DNA of 7,100 bases, taken from positions 1 through 7,100 of the forward strand of contig JAOAGX010000108.1 of the NCBI GenBank assembly GCA_026415535.1, read 5' to 3'. Position numbers and translations under genes: made by a program. Positions 6,553 through 7,100 of the stretch are shown here, piece after piece; position 1 is the first letter of the stretch, and the number at the start of each line of letters is the position of its first letter. The notes below the pieces were generated by a model, which saw nothing but the letters and a program-made list of their open reading frames with translations, ran no database searches and had not been told where the DNA came from. Source of the stretch: Armatimonadota bacterium. GTDB lineage: Bacteria > Armatimonadota > UBA5829.

Positions 6553-7100
6553 TCAGAACTTAGTGATGTCTTCGGGGAAACGAGCACAAATAAACCGGCG
6601 ATTGGCTGTCCATCCGGCCGGCACACTGCCCTGAACAACACCTACACAGCTCACAAAGTCGTTCTTAGAAACGGTAGGAGTAAACAGGCATTTCACCATA
6701 ACGCCGATTCGGTCCGAGGTGTCCTGGATTCCGCTGCCATCATCCACCCAAAGGTAATTGCTTATCTTATCAGTAACTCTGCCAACTATTTTAACGAGAA
6801 GACCTATATTGTTCAGCCCGGCGCCTCCGACCACACCGCGACTGTAAGGAGTTGGTCCTCCGCCAACGGCCTTGCAAGTCATTCCTACAGGCTTGACCGG
6901 CGCTCGTGGAACGGGAACTAAATTCACTGTCCCTCTAATCTGTCGCTCGGCTGGTTGCCCGCTGATTGTCAAAGTATCGACGGTACCGTAAACGTCCACA
7001 ACGTCGCCCACGCCCACATCTTCATTAGTTACCACCCTCACCCCGCCGGTACGGTCTGGCTCTTCTATGTAGATGCAGCCGTCATCGCGCTGTACACAGG
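6553..7100 (-). CDS. C-terminal part of an OB-fold domain protein (N-terminus beyond the right edge)
   Basis: The frame is open from the window edge to TGA at 6555-6553 and shows 181 C-terminal residues. Two OB-fold-like beta modules are visible. The first (about residues 8-60) contains CIYIEEPDRTGGVRV and VGVGDVVDVYGTV. The second (about 93-175) contains GLNNIGLLVKIVGRVT, YLWVDDGSGI and a final SCVGVVQGS strand. The linker between them (KPVGMTCKAVGGG) is typical of a group of OB-fold proteins I associate with Armatimonadota-like genomes, where they are often C-terminal parts of longer secreted or surface proteins. OB folds bind nucleic acid or sugar, but no specific ligand can be read here. 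The GTG at 7041 is internal: the frame continues upstream in register with OB-fold sequence, so it should not be taken as the start. It is probably co-transcribed with the downstream URO-D-family gene. Confidence 0.75.
   Translation of the reverse strand, partial: CVQRDDGCIYIEEPDRTGGVRVVTNEDVGVGDVVDVYGTVDTLTISGQPAERQIRGTVNLVPVPRAPVKPVGMTCKAVGGGPTPYSRGVVGGAGLNNIGLLVKIVGRVTDKISNYLWVDDGSGIQDTSDRIGVMVKCLFTPTVSKNDFVSCVGVVQGSVPAGWTANRRFICARFPEDITKF

Noticed and set aside
7039..7041. GTG as the start of the OB-fold gene
   Set aside because: The frame is open upstream to the window edge and encodes CIYIEEPDRTGG, an integral part of the OB-fold module.

Overview
The window looks like chromosomal DNA from a diderm (two-membrane) bacterium, most plausibly a member of Armatimonadota or a neighbouring uncultured lineage. 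This placement is an inference from gene style: a large exported beta-strand-rich protein, an OB-fold protein with the GLNNIGLLV and WVDDGSG motifs, a short-chain uroporphyrinogen-decarboxylase-like (URO-D) methyltransferase-family protein, and intergenic palindromes of the TCATTCTGAGCGAAGCGAA type. There is no rRNA, tRNA or marker gene to confirm it. Base composition is close to 50% GC by eye, and no transposase, integrase, CRISPR array or phage gene is visible.

Layout. Positions 1-105 (minus strand) hold the first 35 codons of an unrecognised gene that runs off the left edge. Positions 106-489 are a divergent gene-free region. Positions 490-1599 (plus) encode a membrane-anchored anti-sigma-factor-like protein with two tandem zinc-finger (zf-HC2/ZAS) modules, one transmembrane helix and a long Pro/Ala/Thr-rich outer tail. 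A palindromic REP-like element follows. Positions 1882-5079 (plus) encode a 1065-residue secreted protein, probably of the outer membrane, whose middle carries five internal repeats. A convergent intergenic region (5080-5469) contains a second REP-like palindrome leading into a degenerate 32-33 bp tandem array. On the minus strand, the OB-fold protein (6553-7100, its N-terminal part beyond the right edge) is followed 15 bp downstream by the URO-D-family gene (5470-6537), so these two probably share a transcript.

How the parts may fit together. The plus-strand pair suggests an envelope theme: a membrane sensor/regulator followed by a very large surface or outer-membrane protein. No ECF sigma factor lies beside the anti-sigma-like gene in the visible sequence, so its partner is encoded elsewhere or it has another role. 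The minus-strand pair joins a putative methyltransferase-type enzyme to an OB-fold protein of unknown role.

The most distinctive signals are the regular 75-76 residue repeat in the big protein, marked by E-x-G-x-[KRN]-R; the ungapped 68-residue duplication of the zinc-finger module; and the tandem array that appears to grow out of the right arm of a REP-like palindrome.
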